A stretch of DNA of 39,668 nucleotides, from contig JAHFMV010000010.1 of assembly GCA_023267655.1 (NCBI GenBank), forward strand, positions 1 to 39,668. The letters run 5' to 3'. The translations under genes were made by a program, and so were the position numbers. The notes beneath the pieces were generated by a model. That model did not search any database and was not told the origin of the DNA. It saw only the letters and a program-made list of their open reading frames with translations. Shown here piece by piece: positions 15,688 to 23,557 of this stretch (the stretch's first letter is position 1; each line of letters begins with the position of its first letter). Source of the stretch: Candidatus Kaiserbacteria bacterium (GTDB lineage Bacteria; Patescibacteriota; Minisyncoccia; Phycocordibacterales; UBA2100).

Positions 15688-16071
15688 TTATGTTTTCTCC
15701 AGCTTACGACGACCGGATGTCATTGTTTTGCGGACGTTGCCGCGGACAGTTCGAGAGTTTGTTTTGGATGTCTGGCCGCGCACCGGCAATTTCTTCATGT
15801 GACGAATGCCGCGGTGCGCTTTGATGTCTTTCAGACGGCGAATGTTGCCGGAAATAAAACGGCGAAGCTCGCCTTCAACGTTGAATTTTTCGATCGCCTC
15901 GCGAAGTGCCGTTTCTTCTTTTGCAGAAAGTTTTTCCGGACGAGTTCCTGGATCGATGCCGAGTTCCTTCAGGGTTTCTTGCGCACGCGGACGACCCACG
16001 CCATAAATCGCCGTGAGACCGATCTCAAGGCGCTTTTTTTCTGGAATGGTAATGCCGGCAATACGTAACAT
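15688..16071 (-). CDS. rpsM: 30S ribosomal protein uS13
   Basis: 127 residues. It opens MLRIAGITIPEKKRLEIGLTAIYGVGRPRA, has IRRLKDIKAHRGIRHMKKLPVRGQTSKTNSRT, and ends in a basic tail that contacts tRNA and the subunit bridge. Normal length and typical position after rpmJ. Confidence 0.97.
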   Translation of the reverse strand: MLRIAGITIPEKKRLEIGLTAIYGVGRPRAQETLKELGIDPGTRPEKLSAKEETALREAIEKFNVEGELRRFISGNIRRLKDIKAHRGIRHMKKLPVRGQTSKTNSRTVRGNVRKTMTSGRRKLEKT

Positions 16072-16093
16072 GATGTCTGTAAATTATGTTGAA

Positions 16094-16207
16094 TTATCCT
16101 TGGCGCTGTTTATGTCGCGGGTTCGAACAAATAACCCACAGCGCGCCGCGACGACGCACGTGTTTGCACTTAATGCAAATTTTCTTGACTGATGCTTTGA
16201 CCTTCAT
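16094..16207 (-). CDS. rpmJ: 50S ribosomal protein bL36
   Basis: 37 residues, [14 protein letters not shown] onward, with zinc ligands C11, C14, C27 and H32 as in the zinc-binding form of bL36. Normal length. The longer open frame is ignored because the conserved start MKVKASVKK is unambiguous. It lies between infA and rpsM, the classical order. Confidence 0.95.
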   Translation of the reverse strand: MKVKASVKKICIKCKHVRRRGALWVICSNPRHKQRQG

Positions 16208-16226
16208 AAAAAAGTGCAGATCAAAG

Positions 16227-16433
16227 CTAGAACCGTCTCGTGATTCGCGCTCGTCCCCCGTACGGATCAAGTAGGACGGAGACTTTGTCACCGACCAACA
16301 CCCGTATACGATGCAACCGCATCTTGCCGGCAAGGTACGCAATGGTCAACTCCCCACTTGGGAGTTTGACGCGAAACAGTGTGTTGGGAAGGGCCTCTTC
16401 GACCACTCCGTCCACGACTTCTGGTTCAGCCAT
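16227..16433 (-). CDS. infA: Translation initiation factor IF-1
   Basis: 68 residues forming a single OB-fold: [52 protein letters not shown] and the basic end [10 protein letters not shown]. It binds the ribosomal A site during initiation. The start MAEPEVVDG is set by family alignment; the frame upstream reads into the promoter. It heads the ribosomal-protein unit. Confidence 0.95.
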   Translation of the reverse strand: MAEPEVVDGVVEEALPNTLFRVKLPSGELTIAYLAGKMRLHRIRVLVGDKVSVLLDPYGGRARITRRF

Positions 16434-16446
16434 ATCTGCGCGAGAT

Positions 16447-16475
16447 AGAATAGCAAGGATGGGTACAAGAGTCAA
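16447..16475 (-). promoter_or_regulatory. Promoter of the infA-ribosomal protein unit
   Basis: A -35 TTGACT (16470-16475) and a -10 TATTCT (16447-16452) have a 17-bp spacer. The predicted leader before infA is only about eight bases, with no Shine-Dalgarno sequence. It is the best promoter seen upstream of the nine-gene run. Confidence 0.7.
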
Positions 16476-16484
16476 GACTGGAGC

Positions 16485-17807
16485 CTAAAAATCGGCTGCT
16501 GGATCGGTGAGAATGACCTTGATTGTGGTCGCGTCTTGCGGAAAGGCATGTCTCCAGAACGGTGTAATGCGCGCCCGAGCCTCTTCGATAGCCGGAAAAC
16601 CCTTGATAATTGCTTGGAATGCTGTCTCCGAGCGGCCGGCAAGGGCTTCCGCGAGCGCCTTGGTATCTACATTCCAGATAAGCTGTCCTCGGCCTGCCAC
16701 GGTAAAGGTAATCGCCTGGACGCCAAGGTCGGGACCGTTCAAGGCTCCGACAGGCTGCGCGGTCACCTCGCCAAATCGAATGGAAACCGACTGCCCTTCG
16801 GCATCGGCGCTCACGGCTTGCGCTACCGCATGTGCAAAAGTCTCAGTCGGGAAAACCGGAATGGTAACCGTTGCGCGCTCGTGGATGCGGACGCCGCCGC
16901 CGGCCTCCGATGTCGGCGCGAGCGTTTCGAATGCGATTGCCGCGAGGCCCGGGAACGTGAGCGATCCTTGCGGCGCGGTCTTTTGCAATTCATTCGCTTT
17001 TTCCGTCAGACGATTGCGCACTTCAGCTTTTGACGATTCGAGAACTGCCGGTGAGACTGCGGGCCGATCCCCCGAGAAGCCGCCCGTGAATGCCGCGGTC
17101 GATTTCGCATAGACCTTCGAGTATTCCGGCGAAGATTTCAATCCGGGGACATTGAACGTATCGGGATTAACGTTGTATTTTGGGCCGGTTTGATCAGCGA
17201 AGACCGTTACGTTTATGGTTCCTGGTGCCGTTCCTTTTGCGGCAGGGACATCGACTGATGCGGGAATGCGGAAAATAAGACCGGCCGAATTTTGGAAGCG
17301 TGTATTTTTAATGAGCCGAGCTTGTTTTGCCGTTTCGTTAAAAACGGTGATATTACCCGTCGCTTTTTCTTCGGCATGTTCAGTGCCATTTGCCTGCACG
17401 ACAGCGGAATCATCAAACACTTGCGAAATAACGGTGTAGGCAATCGTACCTGCGGTTGCCGATGCTGCCGGATATGCAGTAAGTGGATTCGACGTATCAA
17501 AGGTCATTGTGTGCGTATGCGGCGTCACCGTGATCGACGTCGAGGGGAAGAATACAAACAACGCGGCGACTGCAAGTACGATAAGTGCGATGATCGCCGC
17601 GATCCACACGCCCCACCGTGAGCGACGCGTAACTTCTTCGTGTTCGTACTCGGGTGGTCGCTCTGGCATCCGCGGAGGTGCTTGTAACTTCACGCGCGCG
17701 GCTGATGGCCGGAAGTCTCGAATTGATCGCGCGCGAGACGCAGGGACGGGCATCTCCTTTTCCGAACCGTCGTCTGGGGTGATGTCTTGAGAATAGTGAC
17801 GAACCAT
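16485..17807 (-). CDS. Membrane-anchored baseplate-J-like protein
   Basis: 440 residues. A proline-rich and charged cytoplasmic N-terminus (1-64) precedes one membrane helix (about 66-86, VWIAAIIALIVLAVAALFVF). The long outside part is beta-rich and contains the baseplate J/gp47-like segment GNITVFNETAKQARLIKNTRF ... GLIFRIPASVDVPA near 160-200. Proteins of this type are often labelled baseplate J in CPR genomes, though no phage genes are nearby. The start at 17807 has TATACT nine bases upstream. It follows the actin-like gene by 23 bases on the same strand, suggesting joint function at the envelope. Function is unknown. Confidence 0.7.
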   Translation of the reverse strand: MVRHYSQDITPDDGSEKEMPVPASRARSIRDFRPSAARVKLQAPPRMPERPPEYEHEEVTRRSRWGVWIAAIIALIVLAVAALFVFFPSTSITVTPHTHTMTFDTSNPLTAYPAASATAGTIAYTVISQVFDDSAVVQANGTEHAEEKATGNITVFNETAKQARLIKNTRFQNSAGLIFRIPASVDVPAAKGTAPGTINVTVFADQTGPKYNVNPDTFNVPGLKSSPEYSKVYAKSTAAFTGGFSGDRPAVSPAVLESSKAEVRNRLTEKANELQKTAPQGSLTFPGLAAIAFETLAPTSEAGGGVRIHERATVTIPVFPTETFAHAVAQAVSADAEGQSVSIRFGEVTAQPVGALNGPDLGVQAITFTVAGRGQLIWNVDTKALAEALAGRSETAFQAIIKGFPAIEEARARITPFWRHAFPQDATTIKVILTDPAADF

Positions 17808-17830
17808 GATGCAAGAAGTATACCCCACGA

Positions 17831-18988
17831 CTACGCCGTTTGCTCAAGAATGTTCACATACCCTGCCGCGACGCCAATACCGGTATCTGCAATACCCGAT
17901 TTCCACGTCACGACGTCGGTCAGGTGCTCTGGCGTGAGCGTCTCGACGACAAGCGGCTGCATAGTCGCCGTAAATTGTGAGAAATCAAGACGTGAGAAAA
18001 AACCTTGAAGCCACGGCGAGAGTTCCACGGGAGCAGCGAGAATCGCGTTGTTCGGTAAACGGCGTTTTGCGGCAAGTGTCGCAAACGATTCCCCAAATAC
18101 TTTTGCAAGGTCTGGTTCGAGACGCGCGAGCGAATCTTTGAGCGCTTTACATGCGTCGGTTGAGCACGTATCGGTCGAGAGCATGCGCAATTGTGTCAGT
18201 GTTTCTTCCGGCATTCCCGCGCTTGAAATTCGCTTGATGATCGTGGTGAGGCCTTCCGGCACTCCCGCATTTTGCGATACCGTTTCGCGCAGAAAAACAG
18301 AACACGTGGTCGTCGAGCCGCCGACATCGAGAACGACGTAGCGATGAATGTCCGGCATGTGTTCGCGCAAGAGTGTGGAGAGCGCAGTGAGTCCCGATCG
18401 CACGATGATATTTCTTCCCGGCGCTACTTTGCCGAGGCGCTCTTTGACGCCGCGGAGGATTTCGGGATGCACTTCGCTTTCGTAGGCGACAACGCCCGCG
18501 CGCACCACGCGTTTCCCGAGCGGGTTTCCGGTCGGATAGCCGTTCAGATACACCTGCATCACGCCGGTTTCGAGGATGGAACTTTTGTTAAAATCTGACG
18601 GCTCGGTGAGTGCTTTTTTTGCGAGCGTCGCGATTAGGTCTTTCGACACGGCTACCTCTTTGGGGAATACTTCTTCTGCGTGCGCCGTCCGCAGTCGCGT
18701 CCAAGGCGACCGTATGATCGCGTATATGGTCTGCGGTTGCTTCGGCGCATGCGTAGCGTCGCCTCCGGCGTATGCTTTCAATACTTTGTCCGCGCATTCT
18801 TCAAGCAGCTGCACAACCGCGCTCGCACTCTGATCTTGTGTCCGCTCTTCCAGGGGAAGTCGCATTCGCTCGCTCGCGAGGATTGTTGCCTGCGTCTTTG
18901 AAAGCAGAGCAACAGACACGCCGACGCTGACGTCTTCGACATCGGCAACAAGCACCACTTTCCCTGAAGTGCGCTTCAATGAAAACAT
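17831..18988 (-). CDS. Actin-like ATPase (FtsA/PilM-type fold)
   Basis: 385 residues. A phosphate-2-like motif YVVLDVGGSTTTCSVFL lies at about 217-233, and an N-terminal strand pair VVLVADVEDVSVGVSVALL at 11-29 stands where phosphate-1 usually is, though it lacks the canonical DxG. The size and layout match FtsA/PilM-like members of the actin superfamily. No N-terminal amphipathic helix or C-terminal membrane peptide is obvious. It probably assembles at the membrane with the protein encoded next. PilN, PilO or FtsZ genes are not adjacent. The start at 18988 is supported by TATACT seven bases upstream. Confidence 0.65.
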   Translation of the reverse strand: MFSLKRTSGKVVLVADVEDVSVGVSVALLSKTQATILASERMRLPLEERTQDQSASAVVQLLEECADKVLKAYAGGDATHAPKQPQTIYAIIRSPWTRLRTAHAEEVFPKEVAVSKDLIATLAKKALTEPSDFNKSSILETGVMQVYLNGYPTGNPLGKRVVRAGVVAYESEVHPEILRGVKERLGKVAPGRNIIVRSGLTALSTLLREHMPDIHRYVVLDVGGSTTTCSVFLRETVSQNAGVPEGLTTIIKRISSAGMPEETLTQLRMLSTDTCSTDACKALKDSLARLEPDLAKVFGESFATLAAKRRLPNNAILAAPVELSPWLQGFFSRLDFSQFTATMQPLVVETLTPEHLTDVVTWKSGIADTGIGVAAGYVNILEQTA

Positions 18989-19035
18989 TGATACAAGTAT
19001 ACAGTATTCCGTATACGGTATACCGCACAAAAGAC

Positions 19036-19064
19036 AAGGGGCCGGATGTTCAGTCCGGCCCCTT
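19036..19064 (-). terminator. Strong hairpin terminator
   Basis: AAGGGGCCGGA (19036-19046) and TCCGGCCCCTT (19054-19064) form an 11-bp stem with a seven-base loop. Reading minus, it is followed by GTCTTTTG. It ends the small membrane-protein gene at 19080 just before the start region of the actin-like gene. Confidence 0.75.
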
Positions 19065-19079
19065 ATTTGCATTCAGCCT

Positions 19080-19268
19080 CTACTTTGACTCGAAATATCC
19101 GAAGTAAATGGCTGTGATCACACCACCCCATATGCCATATGTCATTTGGTGCGTGTATACTTTCCAGTATTCCATTTGCTGGAAAAGTTGAATCCCGAGC
19201 GCTTTGTCAACGTAATGCTGCGTCGCCGCAGCAGCTATGATTACGATCAACAAGATAAGCCAGCGCAT
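19080..19268 (-). CDS. Small membrane protein (62 aa)
   Basis: The protein has an N-terminal membrane helix (WLILLIVIIAAAATQHYV), a polar middle (QLFQQMEYWKVYTHQ) and a second hydrophobic segment (GIWGGVITAIYFGYF). No family recognised. The start ATG has GGAGAGG five bases upstream, and a clear promoter precedes it within the end of alaS. A terminator follows. This promoter-SD-terminator unit argues that it is a real expressed gene. Confidence 0.7.
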   Translation of the reverse strand: MRWLILLIVIIAAAATQHYVDKALGIQLFQQMEYWKVYTHQMTYGIWGGVITAIYFGYFESK

Positions 19269-19300
19269 GTTCCTCTCCTTCTGAAAGAGCCTGAGAAACC

Positions 19301-19329
19301 TTTATACCACAGAACTCGCCTCATTGCAA
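19301..19329 (-). promoter_or_regulatory. Promoter of the 62-aa membrane protein gene
   Basis: TTGCAA (19324-19329) and TATAAA (19301-19306) have a 17-bp spacer. The -35 lies within the alaS terminal codons. The leader is about 25 bases and contains the Shine-Dalgarno sequence. Confidence 0.7.
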
Positions 19330-21210
19330 TACCGCTTTGATGCGGCGGATGCCGGCGGCAACGGCTTCTTCTTTTTGGATTTTGAAAATGCCACCTTTTT
19401 CGATTTCGCTCGTGTTTGCAACATGCGGGCCGCCGCAGAATTCAATTGAAAATGATTGATCATACAAAGGACGGTCCTTTGTAGCGCCGAGGGGGCCAAG
19501 CGAATAGACTGACACCATATCCGGATACTTCGCACCGAACTCGTGCTGCGCATTCAATTTCTCCGCCTCTTCTTTCGGCATCGTCGAGCGAATCATCGGC
19601 AAATGTTCTTTGATTTTCTCGTTCACAATATCTTCGACTTTCTTTTTCTCATCGTCGGTCATTTTTGCGGTATGCGAGAAGTCGATGCGCAACCTCTCAC
19701 CCGTAATATTTGAACCGCGTTGCTTCACATGATCGCCGAGGATCATTTGCAGAGCTTTGAGAAGAATATGGTGTGTCGTGTGCAAACGAACGGTCGCTTC
19801 TGATTGATCAGCAAGCCCACCTTTGAATTTTTGTTCGGCGCCGGCACGAGAAAGATCGCGGTGTGAATCCATTTCTTTTTTGAATGCATCCAGATCAACC
19901 GACGCACCGCGTTCTTTCGCCAATTCTTGCGTGAGTTCGAGGGGAAATCCATGCGTTGTAAAAAGGACATAGGCATCGTGGCCGGAAATAGTGTCACCCT
20001 TCGCTAATTTTTCAAACTCTTTTAGACCACGCGATAACGTCTCACGGAATTTCGATTCTTCTTCTGCAATTACTTTTTCAATTTCGATCGACTTTTCGCT
20101 GATGTCAGGATACTGATCTTTGTACATCTCTGCGATCGGTCGCACAACACTGGCGAAAGCATTTTCTTTGACGCCGAGCTTATCCGCATACCGAACACTG
20201 CGACGAATAAGTCGACGCACGAAATACCCTTGCTCAACATTGCTTGGTCGCACGCCATCGGAAATAAGAAATACTGCCGCTTTCATATGATCTGCGATCA
20301 CTCGAAAGGCAAATTTGTCATCTGCATATCTCCGGCCGGACAACTGTTCAACAAAGGCCAATATCGGCGCATGCGCTACGGGGAAAATATCTGCAGAATT
20401 ATTCGCAGCTGCAGCTATGCGCTCAAGCCCTCCACCATAATCGACATTCTTTTTTGGTAAATTTTCGTAACCAGTTTCGGTTTTCAGGTATTCCATGAAC
20501 ACCGAATTCCCCAGCTCGATGTACCGGCCACAATCACAGTTAGGATGGCAGTTAGCTCCCCACTTGGGGTCATGCTGTACTTCAGGAAAAAGATAAAACA
20601 TTTCTGTATCGGGTCCCCCTGGTTCACCAGCGGGCATCTTGTGAGGTGCTCCCGCTCGACTCCACCAATTTTTATCGCCGTAAAAGAAAATGCGTCCACC
20701 TTGTTCTCCGACTTCATATCCACGTTCCTCTGTACCGATGTCAACCTCTTTTGCTTCTATCCCGGCTTTAGCAAAAACCTCTCGCCAAATGTCAGCGCTC
20801 TCCGTATCTTTCGGAATCCCGGCCTCAGGATTGCCTATATAGCACGTTACGAAAATTCTTTTCGGATCAAGATTGATTTCTTTGGTAAGAAATTCCCAGA
20901 ACCAAATGATTTGTTCTTTCTTGAAATAGTCTCCGAAGCTCCAATTGCCGAGCATTTCGAAACATGTCGTATGACGGTTATCCCCAACCTCTTCAATATC
21001 TCCCGATCGAAATGCTTTCTGAGAATCAACGAGACGCGTCCCTTTTGGATGCGGCTGGCCAAGAAGGTACGGCAAAAGCGGCTGCATTCCGGAGCCGGTA
21101 AAGAGTGTTGTCGGATCGTTTTCAGGTACAAGCGATGCGGAGGGAATGACGGCATGCCCTCGGTCGGCAAAGAATTTAAGATATTTCGAACGAATTTCGT
21201 TTGAGGTCAT
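19321..21210 (-). CDS. alaS: Alanine--tRNA ligase (lacking C-Ala domain)
   Basis: 629 residues, compared with about 875 in most bacteria. The aminoacylation core has KYLKFFADRGHAVIPSASLVP, GSGMQPLLPYLLG, the helical tRNA-binding part and the ERIAAAANNSADIF motif. The editing domain is present with HTTHH (the HxxxH zinc/editing motif) and CGGPHVANTSEI (usually CGGTH). The protein ends right after this domain, so the C-Ala oligomerisation/tRNA-elbow domain is absent, a feature I associate with CPR AlaRS. The start MTSNEIRSKYLKFF is chosen by homology; a weak extended -10 (TGC-TACTTT) lies eight bases upstream. Confidence 0.96.
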   Translation of the reverse strand: MTSNEIRSKYLKFFADRGHAVIPSASLVPENDPTTLFTGSGMQPLLPYLLGQPHPKGTRLVDSQKAFRSGDIEEVGDNRHTTCFEMLGNWSFGDYFKKEQIIWFWEFLTKEINLDPKRIFVTCYIGNPEAGIPKDTESADIWREVFAKAGIEAKEVDIGTEERGYEVGEQGGRIFFYGDKNWWSRAGAPHKMPAGEPGGPDTEMFYLFPEVQHDPKWGANCHPNCDCGRYIELGNSVFMEYLKTETGYENLPKKNVDYGGGLERIAAAANNSADIFPVAHAPILAFVEQLSGRRYADDKFAFRVIADHMKAAVFLISDGVRPSNVEQGYFVRRLIRRSVRYADKLGVKENAFASVVRPIAEMYKDQYPDISEKSIEIEKVIAEEESKFRETLSRGLKEFEKLAKGDTISGHDAYVLFTTHGFPLELTQELAKERGASVDLDAFKKEMDSHRDLSRAGAEQKFKGGLADQSEATVRLHTTHHILLKALQMILGDHVKQRGSNITGERLRIDFSHTAKMTDDEKKKVEDIVNEKIKEHLPMIRSTMPKEEAEKLNAQHEFGAKYPDMVSVYSLGPLGATKDRPLYDQSFSIEFCGGPHVANTSEIEKGGIFKIQKEEAVAAGIRRIKAVLQ

Positions 21211-21247
21211 ATTCGCAAAAAGTAGCATAAAACAAAGGCGGCGACCA

Positions 21248-21481
21248 CTATGGGACGCCGCTCTTACTTAGATCTTTAACACCGTACGCCCTTTCTTCGA
21301 GACGCCGAATTGTCTGGCGCAAGGCATCTCTCCATTCCAGTTCAAATGTTTTTCGCAGCTCCTTGTCGGGTATTTTCTCGATCATCTTTCGGGCATCCGA
21401 AAACCAATCCATACTGCGCAATGGTGCGCATCCTGGGGCCGAGGCCAGCCTGAGCAAGTGTAGAATTTGTTGATTCAACAT
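21248..21481 (-). CDS. Small hypothetical helical protein (77 aa)
   Basis: Likely all-helical, with an amphipathic, charged C-terminal half (ARKMIEKIPDKELRKTFELEWRDALRQTIRRLEERAYGV). No family recognised and no membrane segment. GGAGAG five bases before the ATG is a good Shine-Dalgarno sequence. A promoter with TTGACC (21537-21542) and an A/T-rich -10 near 21513-21518 overlaps, back to back, the promoter of the M16 peptidase gene. Confidence 0.6.
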   Translation of the reverse strand: MLNQQILHLLRLASAPGCAPLRSMDWFSDARKMIEKIPDKELRKTFELEWRDALRQTIRRLEERAYGVKDLSKSGVP

Positions 21482-21552
21482 CCAGACTCTCCGTGCTTAA
21501 CATTCCGATCACTTTCTATCACACAAGAGGAAGCCAGGTCAACCGTCAATTT

Positions 21553-21581
21553 TTGCTGAAAACGGCCTTTACGGCTATGAT
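21553..21581 (+). promoter_or_regulatory. Leaderless promoter of the M16 peptidase gene
   Basis: TTGCTG (21553-21558) and TATGAT (21576-21581) have a 17-bp spacer. The -10 ends six bases before the ATG, so the mRNA should start at the start codon. This is the clearest full leaderless promoter in the window. Confidence 0.7.
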
Positions 21582-21587
21582 GCCGAA

Positions 21588-22859
21588 ATGAAATACGATA
21601 TCCACACATTAAAAAACGGACTGCGAATCGTACTTGCGCCACGGGACGGTGCGGAGACAGCGAGCGTGTTTGTGATGTCGGGGACCGGATCGCGCTACGA
21701 GACGAAAGAAGAAAACGGGCTCGCGCATTTTCTTGAGCATATGTTTTTCAAGGGTACAAAAAAGCGGCCGAGTGCTCGTGCGATAAGTGAAGAACTCGAC
21801 GGCATTGGAAGTGTTTATAACGCTTTCACTTCGAAGGAACGAACAGCGTATTATGCAAAAGTCAGCAGTCAGTATTTGGACACCGCGCTCGATGTGATAA
21901 CGGATATTTATCTCAATTCCACCTTGCCCGCGAAAGAAATCACCAAGGAACGCGGCGCGATCATCCAAGAGATCGATATGTACGAAGATATGCCGATGCG
22001 GACGATCGACAATGTTTTTGATGCATTGATTTTCGGTCAGGAACACCCGCTCGGCCGCACAATCCTCGGTCCCAAGGAAAACATCCGTACGTTTTCTCGC
22101 GCGAATTTTGCTGCATACCTCAAACGACATTATGTGCCCGCAAATACGGTTGTCGCGGTCGCCGGCGGTTTTTCCTCGCGGAAAGTTCTGGCGAATATCA
22201 AAAGAAAATTTGGCGGCTTGAAAGCGGGTACAACGTCGGAATATATCGCCTTTGCCTCAATGCAAGAGGGTCCCCGCGTCGCAATCAAAGAAAAGAAAAC
22301 CGACCAGACACAAGTAATGCTTGGCGTTCCGGCATATCCGTACCTCCACAAAGACGAGTACGCACTTGCTGTCCTTGCGGCTATTTTGGGCAGCGGTATG
22401 AGCAGCCGACTTTTCCTTGAAGTGCGAGAGAAGCGCGGGCTCGCCTATTCAGTGCATGCGTGGGCGGAAAAATATCCCGATACCGGCTACTTTGTCGCGC
22501 AGGCAGGCGTTGAGCACGGAAAATTGCAAAAAACTATCGAAACAATTCTTGCTGAATTTAAAAAAATAAAACGTGTGCCTGTTTCTGTGACAGAGCTCAC
22601 AAAAGCAAAGGCGCATCTGAAAGGAACCATGACGCTTGCGCTCGAGAGCAGCGATGCGGTCGCAGAGAACGCCGCATCGTCTCTGATTAACCTCGGCAAA
22701 GTGCGCGGACTTGAGGAGGTGTTGACCGGAATCGATGCCGTCACGGCAAGTGACGTCACTCGTGTTGCCTGCGACCTGTTTAAATCTGAAAAATTGAATC
22801 TCGCAATTATCGGCCCTCACGAGGACCGAGAGAAGTTACTTGGGCTTTTAAAGCTCTGA
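21588..22859 (+). CDS. M16-family zinc metallopeptidase
   Basis: 423 residues, the usual size for a single-chain bacterial M16B peptidase. The inverted zinc motif HFLEH (His47, Glu50, His51) with the third ligand Glu128 (76 residues further) is intact in the N-terminal half. The C-terminal half is the non-catalytic homologous domain with GLAYSVHAWAEKYPDTGYF. Such enzymes cleave signal or processing peptides and degrade small peptides. There is no signal peptide, so it acts in the cytoplasm or is exported by an unknown route. It is monocistronic with its own leaderless promoter and ends at a large palindrome. Confidence 0.92.
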   Translation: MKYDIHTLKNGLRIVLAPRDGAETASVFVMSGTGSRYETKEENGLAHFLEHMFFKGTKKRPSARAISEELDGIGSVYNAFTSKERTAYYAKVSSQYLDTALDVITDIYLNSTLPAKEITKERGAIIQEIDMYEDMPMRTIDNVFDALIFGQEHPLGRTILGPKENIRTFSRANFAAYLKRHYVPANTVVAVAGGFSSRKVLANIKRKFGGLKAGTTSEYIAFASMQEGPRVAIKEKKTDQTQVMLGVPAYPYLHKDEYALAVLAAILGSGMSSRLFLEVREKRGLAYSVHAWAEKYPDTGYFVAQAGVEHGKLQKTIETILAEFKKIKRVPVSVTELTKAKAHLKGTMTLALESSDAVAENAASSLINLGKVRGLEEVLTGIDAVTASDVTRVACDLFKSEKLNLAIIGPHEDREKLLGLLKL

Positions 22860-22893
22860 TCTCAACTTGCTAGCGCTCGCGCCATCCCCATGG

Positions 22894-22937
22894 CTCATAC
22901 ACTTATCTCATGCTATAGCATGTGATAAGTGTATGAG
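22894..22937. terminator. 44-nt near-perfect palindrome between convergent genes
   Basis: CTCATACACTTATC (22894-22907) pairs with GATAAGTGTATGAG (22924-22937). After one T-T mismatch, CATGCTATAGCATG continues the palindrome to the centre. It lies between the convergent ends of the M16 peptidase and alkyltransferase genes, so a bidirectional terminator is the simplest reading, although it is far longer than needed and lacks a proper T-run. Confidence 0.6.
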
Positions 22938-22956
22938 ATTTATCTGTTTCGAAAAC

Positions 22957-23211
22957 TTATAGTGCTCCTTCGCTCATCAAAATTTCTCTTTTGCGCGATG
23001 GCCCACCGCGGTTGTAGTTACCGATGACGCCGCTCGTGTGGATCACGCGATGGCACGGGACTGTCGGATCGTAATTGGTGCGCATGATGGCGCCGACAGC
23101 GCGCGCCGCATTCGGATTCCCCGCTTTAATCGCAACTTGTTTGTACGTCATTGATCCGCCTTTTGGGATTTTGCGGACGATATTCAATACTTTTTCGCGA
23201 AAGGTTTTCAC
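22957..23211 (-). CDS. DNA-binding-domain-only O6-alkylguanine alkyltransferase
   Basis: 84 residues covering only the C-terminal DNA-binding/catalytic domain of Ogt/MGMT: FREKVLNIVRKIPKGGSMTYKQVA, NPNAARAVGAIMRTN and the active site PCHRV with the acceptor Cys. Alkyltransferase-like proteins (ATLs) have Trp in place of this Cys; here the Cys is present, so direct methyl transfer is possible. The usual N-terminal domain is missing. The GTG start has TGC-TATGAT six bases upstream, giving a leaderless mRNA. It repairs O6-methylguanine or flags it for other repair. Confidence 0.9.
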   Translation of the reverse strand: MKTFREKVLNIVRKIPKGGSMTYKQVAIKAGNPNAARAVGAIMRTNYDPTVPCHRVIHTSGVIGNYNRGGPSRKREILMSEGAL

Positions 23212-23230
23212 AAGAGCATCATAGCATTAA

Positions 23231-23248
23231 GGGGAGCCTGAGCTCCCC
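23231..23248. terminator. Short GC-rich hairpin
   Basis: GGGGAGC (23231-23237) pairs with GCTCCCC (23242-23248) around a four-base loop. It lies after the small membrane-protein gene ending at 23281 and before the alkyltransferase -10. There is no clear T-run, so the strength is uncertain. Confidence 0.45.
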
Positions 23249-23280
23249 TCTATAATCACGACATCACGACTGCGTCACGT

Positions 23281-23487
23281 CTAGTCTCGAGAAGTTCTGT
23301 TAGGGAATTTCAATGCGCCGATAACTGATACACACACGGCACCCATGAGTGGAATCAAACTATAATTTGCAATCTGTTCTGAATTAAACCACCAACCGAG
23401 AAAACCTATACCTAAACCCATGACCACTAAGACGCTGCACAGATTCCACCCCCACCAATTGCTTCCCTTACCGTGATCTGTCGGCAT
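23281..23487 (-). CDS. Small membrane protein (68 aa)
   Basis: A polar Trp-rich start (MPTDHGKGSNWWGW) precedes two hydrophobic helices (about 17-34 and 44-60) and a short basic end. No family recognised. The ATG is preceded by AGGAGA within the 13-base leader sequence TCACGATAGGAGA, also found before the gene at 36759-37001. The promoter is TTGTAA-17-TATAAA. It belongs to the SD-led small-gene group of this window. Confidence 0.65.
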   Translation of the reverse strand: MPTDHGKGSNWWGWNLCSVLVVMGLGIGFLGWWFNSEQIANYSLIPLMGAVCVSVIGALKFPNRTSRD

Positions 23488-23528
23488 ATCTTTCTCCTAT
23501 CGTGATTCGAAACGCTGATTCTCCGGCA

Positions 23529-23557
23529 TTTATACCAAATTCATTGACTGTTTACAA
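23529..23557 (-). promoter_or_regulatory. Promoter of the 68-aa membrane protein gene
   Basis: TTGTAA (23552-23557) and TATAAA (23529-23534) are 17 bp apart. The -35 overlaps the stop of the upstream nuclease gene. The leader is about 35 bases. Confidence 0.65.

Noticed and set aside
16485-17807. Prophage tail region
   Set aside because: The baseplate-J-like domain is the only phage-like feature; neighbours are infA and an actin-like gene, with no capsid, terminase or integrase.
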